Source of the DNA: Candidatus Pristimantibacillus lignocellulolyticus
GTDB lineage: Bacteria; Bacillota; Bacilli; Paenibacillales; Paenibacillaceae
Length of the DNA stretch: 64,000 bases
Assembly: GCA_023639215.1 (NCBI GenBank)
Contig: CP097899.1
Coordinates: 1,308,501 to 1,372,500 of the forward strand
Direction: 5' to 3'
Shown: positions 16,860-24,984 of the stretch, piece after piece
Layout of the letters: the number at the start of each line of letters is the position of its first letter
Numbering within the stretch: position 1 is the stretch's first letter
Position numbers and translations under genes: made by a program
The notes under the pieces: generated by a model
The model's input: the letters and a program-made list of their open reading frames with translations, nothing else
What the model was told of the DNA's origin: nothing
Databases searched by the model: none

Positions 16860-17090
16860 TTCTTTTTGTGAACAACATCGATTGCATATTGTATGCATTA
16901 CGTTCCATCCAAACAACTAGCCTCTAATATTACTCTTTGCTTAGTAACATTAGATTATCACATTAACCAACAAATGGTAACTTTTATGGATAAATTAACT
17001 ATATTTAAATTTATCTTATATATATTCTGCTTTTGCACAAATTAGTTCACAAATGATACCAACATATTTATTTGCAACATATACTTGTAT
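16860..17090. other. AT-rich intergenic region upstream of lemA
   Basis: No open frame or strong hairpin. It should hold the minus-strand lemA promoter; I could not pick a clear -35/-10 pair. Confidence 0.4.
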
Positions 17091-17093
17091 AAA

Positions 17094-17142
17094 AAAACTC
17101 CCTCTTCATATTGGAAATTTATCATCCAACATAGAGAGGAAG
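17094..17142 (-). terminator. Terminator after hxlB
   Basis: Read on the minus strand, TCCTCTCTATGTTGGA pairs imperfectly with TCCAATATGAAGAGGGA, followed by a run of seven T. Confidence 0.85.
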
Positions 17143-17174
17143 CTTATACTTTTTATAATTCTTTATTGAATTAT

Positions 17175-17732
17175 TTATTCTAAATTTGCATGATTTCCGT
17201 ACATTGTTCTGCCACTACTCGTTTGCTTATGCATTAATTTCAGAATAATAGTATCGCATACTAGCAATAATACTTGTTCAAATAAAGAGCCCATTGGTTG
17301 TATGGTCGACGCTTCTTGATCTAACTGATTTTTCGGTACCCCAGGAAGTTGAACGATGTGATCTGCTAGCCTTCCAATAGTAGAAGTCGAAGATAATGTC
17401 AATGTCGCTACATTAGCTTCAAGACTTCTTGCCTTTTCCGCCATTGGAATGAGCGATCTCGTCTCTCCTGAGCCTGTACCAATTAGCAATAAATCGCCCT
17501 TGTCAATACTACGTGTTACCGTCTCCCCAACAACGTACACATCTAACCCAAGATGCATTAACCTCATCGCAAATGCTCTCATCATCAATCCAGAACGACC
17601 TGCACCTGCTACAAAAATACGACCAGAATCTATAATAACCTCTGCTAACTGTTCTAACTGCTCATCAACCACTTGATCAGCTGCTGCTTGAAGTTCTGTA
17701 ATAATCGTATCAATACTATAGTTATTCGTCAT
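17175..17732 (-). CDS. hxlB: 6-phospho-3-hexuloisomerase
   Basis: 185-residue SIS-domain sugar-phosphate isomerase: GRIFVAGAGRSGLMMRAFAM, HLGLDVYVVGETVTRSI, LLIGTGSGETRSL, and the C-terminal PMGSLFEQVLLLVCDTIIL. It converts 3-hexulose 6-phosphate, made by HxlA, into fructose 6-phosphate, completing formaldehyde fixation by the ribulose monophosphate pathway. It begins 8 bp after hxlA and has a terminator behind it. Confidence 0.95.
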   Translation of the reverse strand: MTNNYSIDTIITELQAAADQVVDEQLEQLAEVIIDSGRIFVAGAGRSGLMMRAFAMRLMHLGLDVYVVGETVTRSIDKGDLLLIGTGSGETRSLIPMAEKARSLEANVATLTLSSTSTIGRLADHIVQLPGVPKNQLDQEASTIQPMGSLFEQVLLLVCDTIILKLMHKQTSSGRTMYGNHANLE

Positions 17733-17740
17733 ATCGTTTA

Positions 17741-18373
17741 CTAACCTTGTTTAATCAATTGTTGCATTTGAGCTGCTGCTGCTTGAATATCTGCATGACC
17801 CGTAATTCCGCCACCAACAATGATAAGATCAGGTTGAACAGCAATGACTTCAGGTAATGTTTCTAACTTAATACCACCCGCTACAGCAATTTTGGCGTTT
17901 TTCACTACAGATTTAATCGTACGAAGATCTTCGAATGAATTTTTACCAACAGCTTGAAGATCATACCCCGTATGAACACAAATATAATCTACGCCGAATG
18001 CATCTATTTGCGCTGCACGCTCTGCTAAATTTTTCACTGCAATCATATCGACCAAAATCTGTTTTCCTTGTTTTTTCGCTTCTTCAACAGCTCCTTGAAT
18101 ACTTGCATCTTCTGCAACACCAAGTATTGTAACGATGTCGGCTCCTGCATCAGATGCTTTCATTACTTCATAGCCTGCTGCATCCATAACTTTCAAGTCA
18201 GCAAGAACTGAAAGGTTAGGAAAAGCTTCTTTTAAGGCTTTGACTGCATGTAAGCCTTCATTGATTATAATTGGAGTTCCAATCTCCACAATATCAACAT
18301 AAGATTCTACTTGCTTAACTACTTCAATGGCACCTTGGATATCAACAAGATCTAACGCTAATTGTAATTTCAT
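17741..18373 (-). CDS. hxlA: 3-hexulose-6-phosphate synthase
   Basis: 210-residue orotidine-phosphate-decarboxylase-fold aldolase. It opens MKLQLALDLVDIQGAIEVVK and shows VLADLKVMDAAGYE (catalytic Asp-x-Lys-x-x-Asp) and the phosphate-binding VAGGIKLETLP and DLIIVGGGITG. It condenses formaldehyde with ribulose 5-phosphate, a detoxification route in Bacillus. GAGGAG precedes the ATG. An HxlR-type operator lies upstream at 18442-18457. Confidence 0.96.
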   Translation of the reverse strand: MKLQLALDLVDIQGAIEVVKQVESYVDIVEIGTPIIINEGLHAVKALKEAFPNLSVLADLKVMDAAGYEVMKASDAGADIVTILGVAEDASIQGAVEEAKKQGKQILVDMIAVKNLAERAAQIDAFGVDYICVHTGYDLQAVGKNSFEDLRTIKSVVKNAKIAVAGGIKLETLPEVIAVQPDLIIVGGGITGHADIQAAAAQMQQLIKQG

Positions 18374-18441
18374 ATATAATCTACTCCTCTAAAGTTAGGT
18401 TTATACTGCAACACCAATATTAGAGTTTAATGTTCCGATTG

Positions 18442-18457
18442 AAAAGTACGCACTTTT
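18442..18457. promoter_or_regulatory. HxlR-family operator candidate upstream of hxlAB
   Basis: AAAAGTACGCACTTTT is a near-perfect 16 bp palindrome between hxlR and hxlA. Thirteen of its bases (AGTACGCACTTTT) recur at 34449-34461 upstream of the second HxlR-family gene. Its position implies that hxlAB have their own regulated promoter rather than reading through from hxlR only. Confidence 0.7.
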
Positions 18458-18497
18458 ATGTAACGTAGTACCCATTTGGTAACTATCAAGTAGATTT

Positions 18498-18836
18498 TCA
18501 CTCACCATTTGAGGAATCTGTCTTCATCTTAAGATGACTATCTCCCCACTCCGATAATACATTGAGCAGTTGTTTAACCGTTAAACCGTACTCCGTTAAG
18601 GAGTATTCTACTTTTGGAGGAACTTGCACATATATTTTACGCTCTATAATTGAATCTTCTTCTAATTCACGTAGCTGTTGCGTTAACATCTTCTGAGTAA
18701 TTTGAGGCATTTCTCGCTTTAATTCACCGAATCGATGTGTACCTTCTGTCAAATGACAAAGGATAACAGGCTTCCATTTTCCACCTATGACCTTCAATGT
18801 TAATTCTACTGTCTCTTTAAAATGTAAATTACCCAA
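18498..18836 (-). CDS. hxlR: HxlR-family winged-helix regulator
   Basis: 112 residues with the HxlR core: TLKVIGGKWKPVILCHL, RFGELKREMPQITQKML, TQQLRELEEDSIIERKIY and PPKVEYSLTEYG. TTG at 18836 follows AAGGAG at 9-base spacing. It lies upstream of hxlA in the same direction; in Bacillus subtilis HxlR is an activator of hxlAB that senses formaldehyde through an N-terminal Cys. Here the N-terminus (MGNLHFKETVELTL) has no Cys; the only one is Cys27 in the HTH. The regulator of this operon may therefore sense differently. Confidence 0.88.
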   Translation of the reverse strand: MGNLHFKETVELTLKVIGGKWKPVILCHLTEGTHRFGELKREMPQITQKMLTQQLRELEEDSIIERKIYVQVPPKVEYSLTEYGLTVKQLLNVLSEWGDSHLKMKTDSSNGE

Positions 18837-18926
18837 GTCACATGACTCCTTACTTAATCATAATTTGACCTCTAAATATGAGTTTATTAATGTTTTATAT
18901 ATACATCATACCATTTTCCAATAAAG

Positions 18927-19010
18927 GTTCAAAAAGCATGCTTTAAGAACCGAGAAGATGTCTAATACACTACATAGCAAAATGTCGTTATTAACGTCCA
19001 CTATTTGAAC
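18927..19010. repeat. Dispersed intergenic repeat, short copy 1
   Basis: Begins GTTCAAAAAGCATGCTTT, contains AGAACCGAGAAGATGTC, and ends GTCCACTATTTGAAC. The ends are inverted relative to each other, and the left part matches the 35133 copy (GTTCAAAATGCGGGCTTT then GATCGAGAAGATG). It lies between hxlR and the gene at 19122. Confidence 0.7.
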
Positions 19011-19121
19011 TATCGCATACGACTGCTAAACGATATTTATGAAAACTAGTTAATATGTCCAAGCATCTACTCTACTAAAAACATACTATAAAACTATCAA
19101 ATGAAAGGAAGTGATGATAGA

Positions 19122-19529
19122 ATGCCGTATAAATCGAATAGACCGGGTATAACTGGGTATAGACCTGGTCCACCACCTGGTCCACCACCTTACCCACCAC
19201 ATCCAATTCATCGTGATCCTGTCGTTGTAACGTTCGAAAATACTATTGCCGTATCAGACACTAGTAATACGAATAACAATGTTGTATATTCTGTTGATTC
19301 TAGTTTTGTATCAACACTAGCTGCATCTTTTGTAAACATTGGATCTATTGGCTTCAATGTTAACTTAATTTTCAATAGTGGACCAAGTAGAACATTTACA
19401 CTTGTAGCAGGCGACAGCATTACGTTTCTTTATGATGACATCCGCGAAATAGCATTAACTGGATTTTCTCCTACTGAACCATACTTTGGAACATTTAAGT
19501 ATCAAGTTTCATATATTCCTAAAGTATAA
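19122..19529 (+). CDS. Proline-rich N-terminus plus beta-sandwich protein, possible spore appendage-like (DUF3992/Ena-like)
   Basis: 135 residues: a short Pro/Gly-rich leader (RPGPPPGPPPYPPHP, about 15-35), then a beta-rich domain with many Asn/Ser/Thr residues and FTLVAGDSITFLYDDIREIA. ATG at 19122 has GGAAGTGAT at 6-base spacing. The leader plus jelly-roll plan recalls Ena endospore-appendage subunits, but the Cys residues used for subunit cross-links in S-Ena are absent; there is no Cys at all. No signal peptide. The resemblance is weak, and an unrelated exosporium or surface protein is equally possible. Confidence 0.5.
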   Translation: MPYKSNRPGITGYRPGPPPGPPPYPPHPIHRDPVVVTFENTIAVSDTSNTNNNVVYSVDSSFVSTLAASFVNIGSIGFNVNLIFNSGPSRTFTLVAGDSITFLYDDIREIALTGFSPTEPYFGTFKYQVSYIPKV

Positions 19530-19583
19530 GTTTTGCCTCAATCGGCTACAAAGATGAAGAATGCTAGGGTATTCCTTTATTCA

Positions 19584-19636
19584 TAAAAGGGTTGGAAAGG
19601 TGAGTGCTAATTCTCACTTTTCCAACCCTTTTAATA
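19584..19636. terminator. Bidirectional terminator between the 19122 and 19679 genes
   Basis: AAAAGGGTTGGAAAGGTGAG pairs with CTCACTTTTCCAACCCTTTT around TGCTAATT; A-rich and T-rich flanks suit both convergent genes. Confidence 0.92.
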
Positions 19637-19678
19637 ATTACTTAATATGGCGGTCTATTTATTGTGATTAATATCTTA

Positions 19679-19951
19679 CTATGAAGATTGAACGGTAATA
19701 CTATAAGCATACGTTTGAGGTGGTAAGCTCATTGTCATTGCTAGACTATGTTGAACATGAATAACCATCCCAACTGCCAAATCATCTAACCCTATTACTT
19801 CTCCTGCCTGGTTCCGAATGACTGTGTTCTCATCAACATTGAGAACGACACCGTTCACGCCTATTCCGTCGATTTGTATCGACTTATACTTCCCTATCTT
19901 TCTTATGCTAGTAATGACACCATTTCTAGCGACCATCATCGGTTGTTCCAT
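19679..19951 (-). CDS. Small beta-barrel protein of unknown function
   Basis: 90 residues predicted as all beta: MVARNGVITSIRKIGKYKSI, VVLNVDENTVIRNQAGEVIG, LDDLAVGMVIHVQHSLAMTM, then SLPPQTYAYSITV. The plan (short barrel, [N/D]-ENT motif, SLPPQ near the end) recurs as a domain in secreted Paenibacillus and Clostridia proteins, sometimes with copper-amine-oxidase-like domains; here it stands alone with no signal peptide. AGGAGAGG precedes the ATG. Function unknown. Confidence 0.6.
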   Translation of the reverse strand: MEQPMMVARNGVITSIRKIGKYKSIQIDGIGVNGVVLNVDENTVIRNQAGEVIGLDDLAVGMVIHVQHSLAMTMSLPPQTYAYSITVQSS

Positions 19952-20119
19952 CTTTTTTCATCCTCTCCTTAGTTCATGTTCACATACTTAACTTATTTAT
20001 ATGAAATGTTTGAACATTTCTCTACAACTAACTATTTTTGAACATACGATGTGTCTAAATACCGAATCATCATTATTGTAGTCTAATTAGACTTAACTTT
20101 CAAAAATTATAAGATATAA

Positions 20120-20163
20120 TACATATAGTGTATATGATCCAAACAAACAACTACATATAGTGT
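20120..20163 (+). promoter_or_regulatory. Paired NrdR boxes upstream of nrdDG
   Basis: TACATATAGTGT occurs twice, at 20120-20131 and 20152-20163, exactly 32 bp apart (three helical turns). Both resemble the NrdR box (ACACWATATATWGTGT-like), and paired boxes at about this spacing are the known arrangement at ribonucleotide reductase promoters. The nrdR gene itself is not in the window. Confidence 0.85.
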
Positions 20164-20255
20164 TTTGATATTTTTAAGATTAGTCTCATTCACTCTTTCC
20201 CATACACTTTGATGATGGATTATGAGCTGTTTGTACCATTTAGGGAGGTCTTCAC

Positions 20256-22319
20256 TTGATTAATACCGATAATAAATTGATGAATATTATTTCTGAAATT
20301 ACATTTTCAGATGCAGAGACAACAGATAGTAAACGAGAGAATGCCAATATTGACGGTAACACTGCAATGGGAACTATGCTCCAATATGGTAGTGTTGTAT
20401 CCAAATATTTTTGTAAAACTAACGTGTTACAACCGCATCATGCTTATGCTCACGATCATGGCGATATCCATATTCATGATATGGATTTTATGAATATGGG
20501 TACGTTAACTTGTTGTCAAATTGATTTACAAAAACTATTTGCCAATGGCTTTTCTACTGGTCACGGGTTTCTGCGTGAACCTAACGACATAATAAGTTAT
20601 GCAGCATTAGCTGCAATCGCTATTCAAAGTAATCAAAATGATCAGCACGGTGGGCAAAGCATCCCATTTTTCGACTATGGACTAGCTGATGGTGTCAGAA
20701 AAACATTCAAAAAAAGTTACACAAATTTCTTACGACAAGGTTTACAACTTCTTCTTGATTTTGAAGAGAAGCAATTATTACTAATGAACCATTGGGTTCA
20801 GAACATAGAGTCAGAATGTAAACATACTTTGCAAATTGAGATGATTGCACAGTATAAAGCATACGAACAAAAACAACTCATACAATTGTATTCAATTGAT
20901 GAATCAATGGCGATTAAAATTCAAAAATTCGCTTATAAAGAAGCTTATAACGAAACAAATCGTAAAACATATCAAGCGATGGAAGCCTTTATACATAATC
21001 TAAATACGATGCATTCTCGTGCCGGGGCACAAGTTCCATTTTCCAGTTTGAATTTTGGGACAGACATATCTGCAGAAGGTAGAATGGTATCCGAGAATCT
21101 GCTTCGCTCGGTTGAAAAAGGGTTAGGTAATGGTGAGACACCTATCTTTCCAATTCTTATTTTCAAAGTAAAAGAAGGAATTAACTATAATGCTAGTGAT
21201 CCGAACTATGACTTATTTCAATTAAGTTGTCGTGTGTCGGCGAAGCGCTTATTTCCTAACTTTAGCTTTCTTGATGCTCCGTTCAATGCTAAACATTATG
21301 TTGCTGGTAGACCAGAAACAGAAGCAACCTATATGGGATGCAGAACAAGAGTATTAGGAAACGTATATGGAGAAGAAATTGTAAGTGGAAGAGGTAACTT
21401 GTCATTTACAACGATTAATCTCCCTCGACTCGGAATTAAACATGGTATTATTTCTCACGCTGAACCGATGCTGCAACATTTTTTTGAAGCATTAGATCAA
21501 CAGATCAAGCTAGTAATCGAACAATTATTGGATCGTATGAAGCTACAAGGTAATAAACGTGTGAAAAACTTCCCTTTTCTAATGGGACAACATGTATGGA
21601 AGGGCTCTGAACATTTAGATTGGAATGATACGATCGCTGAAGTGATTAAGGAAGGTACGTTAACGGTTGGATTTATTGGATTAGCGGAATGCCTAACCGC
21701 ACTAATTGGCAAACATCATGGCGAGAGTGAAGAGGCTGAGCAACTCGGTCTTCGTATTATTACACATATGCGAAATCGAATGGATGAAGCATCAAGCCGA
21801 TATCAACTGAATTTTTCATTAATTGCAACTCCTGCTGAAGGACTATCCGGCAGATTTACAGCCATTGATCGACTGCAATACGGCACTATTATTGGTGTTA
21901 CTGATCGCGAGTATTATACGAACTCATTCCATATCCCTGTCTATTATCCATTAGCAGCATACGACAAAATTGCGAAAGAAGCACTGTATCATGAACTAAC
22001 GAATGCAGGGCATATCACTTATGTTGAATTAGATGGTGATCCAGCTCATAATATTGAAGCATTTGAGACGATTGTAAGATCAATGAAAGAAGCCGGTATC
22101 GGGTATGGTAGTATTAATCATCCTATTGATCGTGATCCAGTTTGCGGATATTCAGGAGTTATTATGGGTGCTATCTGCCCTCAATGTGGTCGCAGTGAAG
22201 ATAACGGGGCGATAAAGTTTGAACGTATTAGAAGAATTACAGGTTATCTTGTAGGAACATTAGACCGATTTAACAATGCAAAGAAATCAGAAGTTTACGA
22301 TCGTGTAAAACATAACTAA
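20256..22319 (+). CDS. nrdD: Anaerobic ribonucleoside-triphosphate reductase, large subunit
   Basis: 687 residues. The start is TTG, 7 bases after GGGAGG. It lacks the N-terminal ATP-cone seen in many NrdD proteins: the catalytic core begins by about residue 20 (TTDSKRENANIDGNTAMGTM). Visible features: NMGTLTCCQIDL, DQHGGQSIPFFDYGLADGV, YMGCRTRVLGN, a C-terminal zinc site CGYSGVIMGAICPQCGR, and the glycyl-radical motif RITGYL with Gly663. It makes deoxyribonucleotides without oxygen after activation by NrdG. Without an ATP-cone, dATP inhibition through that domain is not expected. Confidence 0.96.
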   Translation: MINTDNKLMNIISEITFSDAETTDSKRENANIDGNTAMGTMLQYGSVVSKYFCKTNVLQPHHAYAHDHGDIHIHDMDFMNMGTLTCCQIDLQKLFANGFSTGHGFLREPNDIISYAALAAIAIQSNQNDQHGGQSIPFFDYGLADGVRKTFKKSYTNFLRQGLQLLLDFEEKQLLLMNHWVQNIESECKHTLQIEMIAQYKAYEQKQLIQLYSIDESMAIKIQKFAYKEAYNETNRKTYQAMEAFIHNLNTMHSRAGAQVPFSSLNFGTDISAEGRMVSENLLRSVEKGLGNGETPIFPILIFKVKEGINYNASDPNYDLFQLSCRVSAKRLFPNFSFLDAPFNAKHYVAGRPETEATYMGCRTRVLGNVYGEEIVSGRGNLSFTTINLPRLGIKHGIISHAEPMLQHFFEALDQQIKLVIEQLLDRMKLQGNKRVKNFPFLMGQHVWKGSEHLDWNDTIAEVIKEGTLTVGFIGLAECLTALIGKHHGESEEAEQLGLRIITHMRNRMDEASSRYQLNFSLIATPAEGLSGRFTAIDRLQYGTIIGVTDREYYTNSFHIPVYYPLAAYDKIAKEALYHELTNAGHITYVELDGDPAHNIEAFETIVRSMKEAGIGYGSINHPIDRDPVCGYSGVIMGAICPQCGRSEDNGAIKFERIRRITGYLVGTLDRFNNAKKSEVYDRVKHN

Positions 22320-22337
22320 TGAAATGTGGCGATATTG

Positions 22338-22871
22338 ATGAAACTAAGGATAGCATCACCACTTACTATAGATAGTATTGTAGATGGTCCTGGACTAAGA
22401 ATGGTCATATGGACACAAGGATGTAAGCATTATTGCAAAGGATGTCATAACCCACAAACACATGATCTCAGAGGTGGTTATGAGATTGATAGCGATAATA
22501 TTATAGAGCAAATGCACAATGTGAAGCTGCAAAAAGGAATTACTTTATCAGGAGGAGAACCTTTTCTACAAGCAGAGGCACTAATCCCTATTGCTCAAGT
22601 TGCCAAGCAACTAGGACAAGATGTGTGGGCATATACAGGGTTCACATGGGAGCAACTTCATACGCCCTCAAATCCGCAGCAACGCTACCAACTTAAGCTC
22701 TTACAATCGGTGGATATATTAGTGGATGGTCGATTTATGGAGCATAAGAAATCTGCCCAACTACTTTATCGAGGTTCTTCTAATCAAAGAATTATAGATG
22801 TGCAAGCGTCTTTAATTACTGGAAATGTAGTATTACACGAAGCTTTTTACCGTCATGATCAAACATCATGA
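22338..22871 (+). CDS. nrdG: Anaerobic ribonucleotide reductase activating protein (radical SAM)
   Basis: About 177 residues. KLRIASPLTIDSIVDGPGLR is followed by the radical SAM cluster motif GCKHYCKGCHNPQTH and GITLSGGEPFLQ. It generates the glycyl radical on NrdD. No strong ribosome binding site precedes either the ATG at 22338 or a GTG at 22326, so the start is uncertain and coupling to nrdD (stop at 22319) is likely. The last codons form half of the terminator stem. Confidence 0.93.
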   Translation: MKLRIASPLTIDSIVDGPGLRMVIWTQGCKHYCKGCHNPQTHDLRGGYEIDSDNIIEQMHNVKLQKGITLSGGEPFLQAEALIPIAQVAKQLGQDVWAYTGFTWEQLHTPSNPQQRYQLKLLQSVDILVDGRFMEHKKSAQLLYRGSSNQRIIDVQASLITGNVVLHEAFYRHDQTS

Positions 22872-22881
22872 CGGTTTTTTG
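22849..22881 (+). terminator. Terminator overlapping the end of nrdG
   Basis: ACCGTCATGAT (inside the coding region) pairs with ATCATGACGGT (which contains the stop TGA) around CAAAC, followed by TTTTTT. Confidence 0.93.
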
Positions 22882-23066
22882 TAAGTTTTTTCTCCCTTAT
22901 AACTGCACACTAGCATACTTATATGGATGGATAACATAATATTTACAGCAGTACCTTGCATTATTCACTACTACCGGTTACAATCATAATTAGGTAGTGA
23001 ACAATAAACAGTACTGAACAATAATATATACTATGTCTGATGAATGTTGAATGGTGGTGCTAATTT

Positions 23067-23396
23067 ATGGAAATTAATGTACAGTTTAAGAAAGGTGTAT
23101 TAGAGCTTTGTGTATTAGTGTTAATTCATCGTAAAGAGCGCTATGGTTTTGAATTGGTGCAACAAGTATCTAACTATGTTCAGGTTGCAGAAGGAGCACT
23201 TTATCCTCTATTGCGAAGATTGGTTACTGAGGGTCGTTGCACGACGTATTTACAGGAATCAACAGAAGGCCCGCCAAGAAAATACTATAAGCTCACGGAA
23301 GATGGTGAGCAATATATGAACGAGATGCTTAAAGAATGGAATCAATTTGTAAGTGATGTTTCTAGTCTATTGGAGGATGGTGCTACACATGAATAA
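23067..23396 (+). CDS. PadR-family transcriptional regulator
   Basis: 109 residues with the PadR winged-helix pattern: KGVLELCVLVLIHRKERYGF, VAEGALYPLLRRLVTEG, GPPRKYYKLTEDGEQYMNEM. It overlaps the next gene by 8 bp. In many Bacillota a PadR regulator, a HAAS/DUF1700 membrane protein and a DUF4097 protein form one operon, as here. PadR proteins usually repress their own operon; the inducer is unknown. Confidence 0.92.
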   Translation: MEINVQFKKGVLELCVLVLIHRKERYGFELVQQVSNYVQVAEGALYPLLRRLVTEGRCTTYLQESTEGPPRKYYKLTEDGEQYMNEMLKEWNQFVSDVSSLLEDGATHE

Positions 23397-23946
23397 AGAT
23401 CAATTTCTTACAATTCTTCGTAAGGAACTTAAGTCTATGCCCGGCAAGGATCAGAAAGAGTTATTAGAAGATTACGAAACGCATTATGCATTCGGAGAAC
23501 AAGCAGGTAAGACGGAAGAAGAAATTTCGTTGGAGCTTGGCAACCCACTCGAGCTAGCACAAGAAGCTCTTGAAGAATATAAGAGAAATTCCCCTCCTCT
23601 AATGAAGAAGTCAGAGTCGGAATCAATGACCAGAACGGTATTTGCGGTTATCGGTCTGTTCTCTCTCAATTTTATACTTGCGGTCGTTCCAATTGGCTTG
23701 TCGATATGGGCTGTTTGGCTTAGCTTATCGCTAAGTGCTTTCGCTATGATTATTGCACCTGCGTTAGTTTTGTTCGATTCTATAATTAATAGTCAATTTT
23801 TACCTGGTAGACTGTTTGCCTCATTAGCGATTACTGGCTTAGGTATCTTGCTATGTATCGCATGCATTTACCTTGGTAAAGTGCTGTTGAAAATTACAAA
23901 GTCGTACTATCACTGGAACTTGCGCGTCATTAAAGGAGGAAAGTAA
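23389..23946 (+). CDS. HAAS (DUF1700) domain membrane protein
   Basis: 185 residues. The N-terminal HAAS domain (about 1-60) reads MNKDQFLTILRKELKSMPGK and LLEDYETHYAFGEQAGKTEE. About 80-175 holds two to three membrane helices. ATG at 23389 has GGAGGATGG before it, inside the end of the PadR gene; the longer open frame upstream is not used. HAAS domains are thought to link PadR-type regulators to membrane partners. Confidence 0.88.
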   Translation: MNKDQFLTILRKELKSMPGKDQKELLEDYETHYAFGEQAGKTEEEISLELGNPLELAQEALEEYKRNSPPLMKKSESESMTRTVFAVIGLFSLNFILAVVPIGLSIWAVWLSLSLSAFAMIIAPALVLFDSIINSQFLPGRLFASLAITGLGILLCIACIYLGKVLLKITKSYYHWNLRVIKGGK

Positions 23947-23947
23947 T

Positions 23948-24850
23948 ATGAGAAAACGTTGGATCCTTACCGCCATTATTCTATTTGTGGTCGGTATTAC
24001 CGGATTAACTTTTAATAAATTCGAAGTAGATGACAAAAAGATTATAAACGTTGAAAAAGAATGGACTTTCGATGCACAAACTCTAAATAATATTACCGTT
24101 AATGGTACATCTAATGATTTGGATGTCAAATTCATAACTAGTGACAGTGCTACAGGTTCAATACTAGTCAATGGGAATACCGATCAAGACACTATTGATA
24201 AAATTAATATGGCTTCCATTGTAAATAACAAGTTCGAATTAGATCTAAAAACAGAGTTCAAATTTCAATTTCTCAATTTAAATTTTAAGAATACAAAAAT
24301 ATATATTACAGTTTCTCTTCCTAAGGATTATAAACTCGATGTTGTTGATATTGGGACTAATTCAGGAAACTTCAACATCGAGCAAGTCCTTGCCAAACAA
24401 GCAACATTTAATACAAAATCAGGGAATGTTAAAGTCGTAAATGTATTAGCAGATCAAACAACGATAACTACGTATTCTGGTAATCTTAAGGCGGAAGATA
24501 TTCATGCTGAAACTATATCGCTATCAACTAAATCCGGCAATTTGACTGCTAATACAATAATGGGTGAACTTCAAGCATCTGTTAATTCAGGTAATATTAA
24601 AATCGATGATTTATCTGGTGAAGTTACTGCAAAAAGTAGCTCTGGTAACGTAACTATTTCACAAGCGACAGCCCATGCGGCAGATGTTACAGTAGCATCT
24701 GGAAATGTAACATTTACTACTGCTGAAGGATTTGGTGGTTTCTACGAATTACGTTCAAATTCAGGAAATATTCATGCACCCGATTCATTAGGAACTTCTA
24801 CAGAGATTATCAAAATTAATACGAAATCAGGAAATATTAAAGTGAAATAA
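23948..24850 (+). CDS. DUF4097 family beta-helix-like membrane-anchored protein
   Basis: 300 residues: an N-terminal membrane anchor (about 5-22) followed by an extracellular repetitive beta domain. Short repeats with SGN recur about every 17-20 residues (NSGNFNIEQV, KSGNVKVVNV, YSGNLKAEDI, KSGNLTANTI, NSGNIKIDDL, SSGNVTISQA and more), the hallmark of DUF4097/DUF4098 solenoid proteins such as LiaG. AGGAGG lies in the end of the preceding gene. Probably a cell-envelope stress adaptor controlled by the PadR regulator; the biochemical role is unknown. Confidence 0.88.
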   Translation: MRKRWILTAIILFVVGITGLTFNKFEVDDKKIINVEKEWTFDAQTLNNITVNGTSNDLDVKFITSDSATGSILVNGNTDQDTIDKINMASIVNNKFELDLKTEFKFQFLNLNFKNTKIYITVSLPKDYKLDVVDIGTNSGNFNIEQVLAKQATFNTKSGNVKVVNVLADQTTITTYSGNLKAEDIHAETISLSTKSGNLTANTIMGELQASVNSGNIKIDDLSGEVTAKSSSGNVTISQATAHAADVTVASGNVTFTTAEGFGGFYELRSNSGNIHAPDSLGTSTEIIKINTKSGNIKVK

Positions 24851-24855
24851 TGTTT

Positions 24856-24900
24856 AGGCGTGTCTATTCCAAGCATCTTGGAATAGACACGCCTATTTTT
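24856..24900 (+). terminator. Terminator after the PadR-HAAS-DUF4097 operon
   Basis: AGGCGTGTCTATTCCAA pairs perfectly with TTGGAATAGACACGCCT around a short loop, followed by ATTTTT. Confidence 0.95.
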
Positions 24901-24984
24901 AACATATTTAACAATAGGAAGGTATTTATCGTCTATAAGAGAATTACTATTATATGGTTACACACATCTCAATAGGAGGCAGCT

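Noticed and set aside
22872..23066. ACTACC/GGTAGT inverted repeat as a PadR operator
   Set aside because: Six-base arms with a 17-base gap are expected by chance in AT-rich DNA; no second copy seen.
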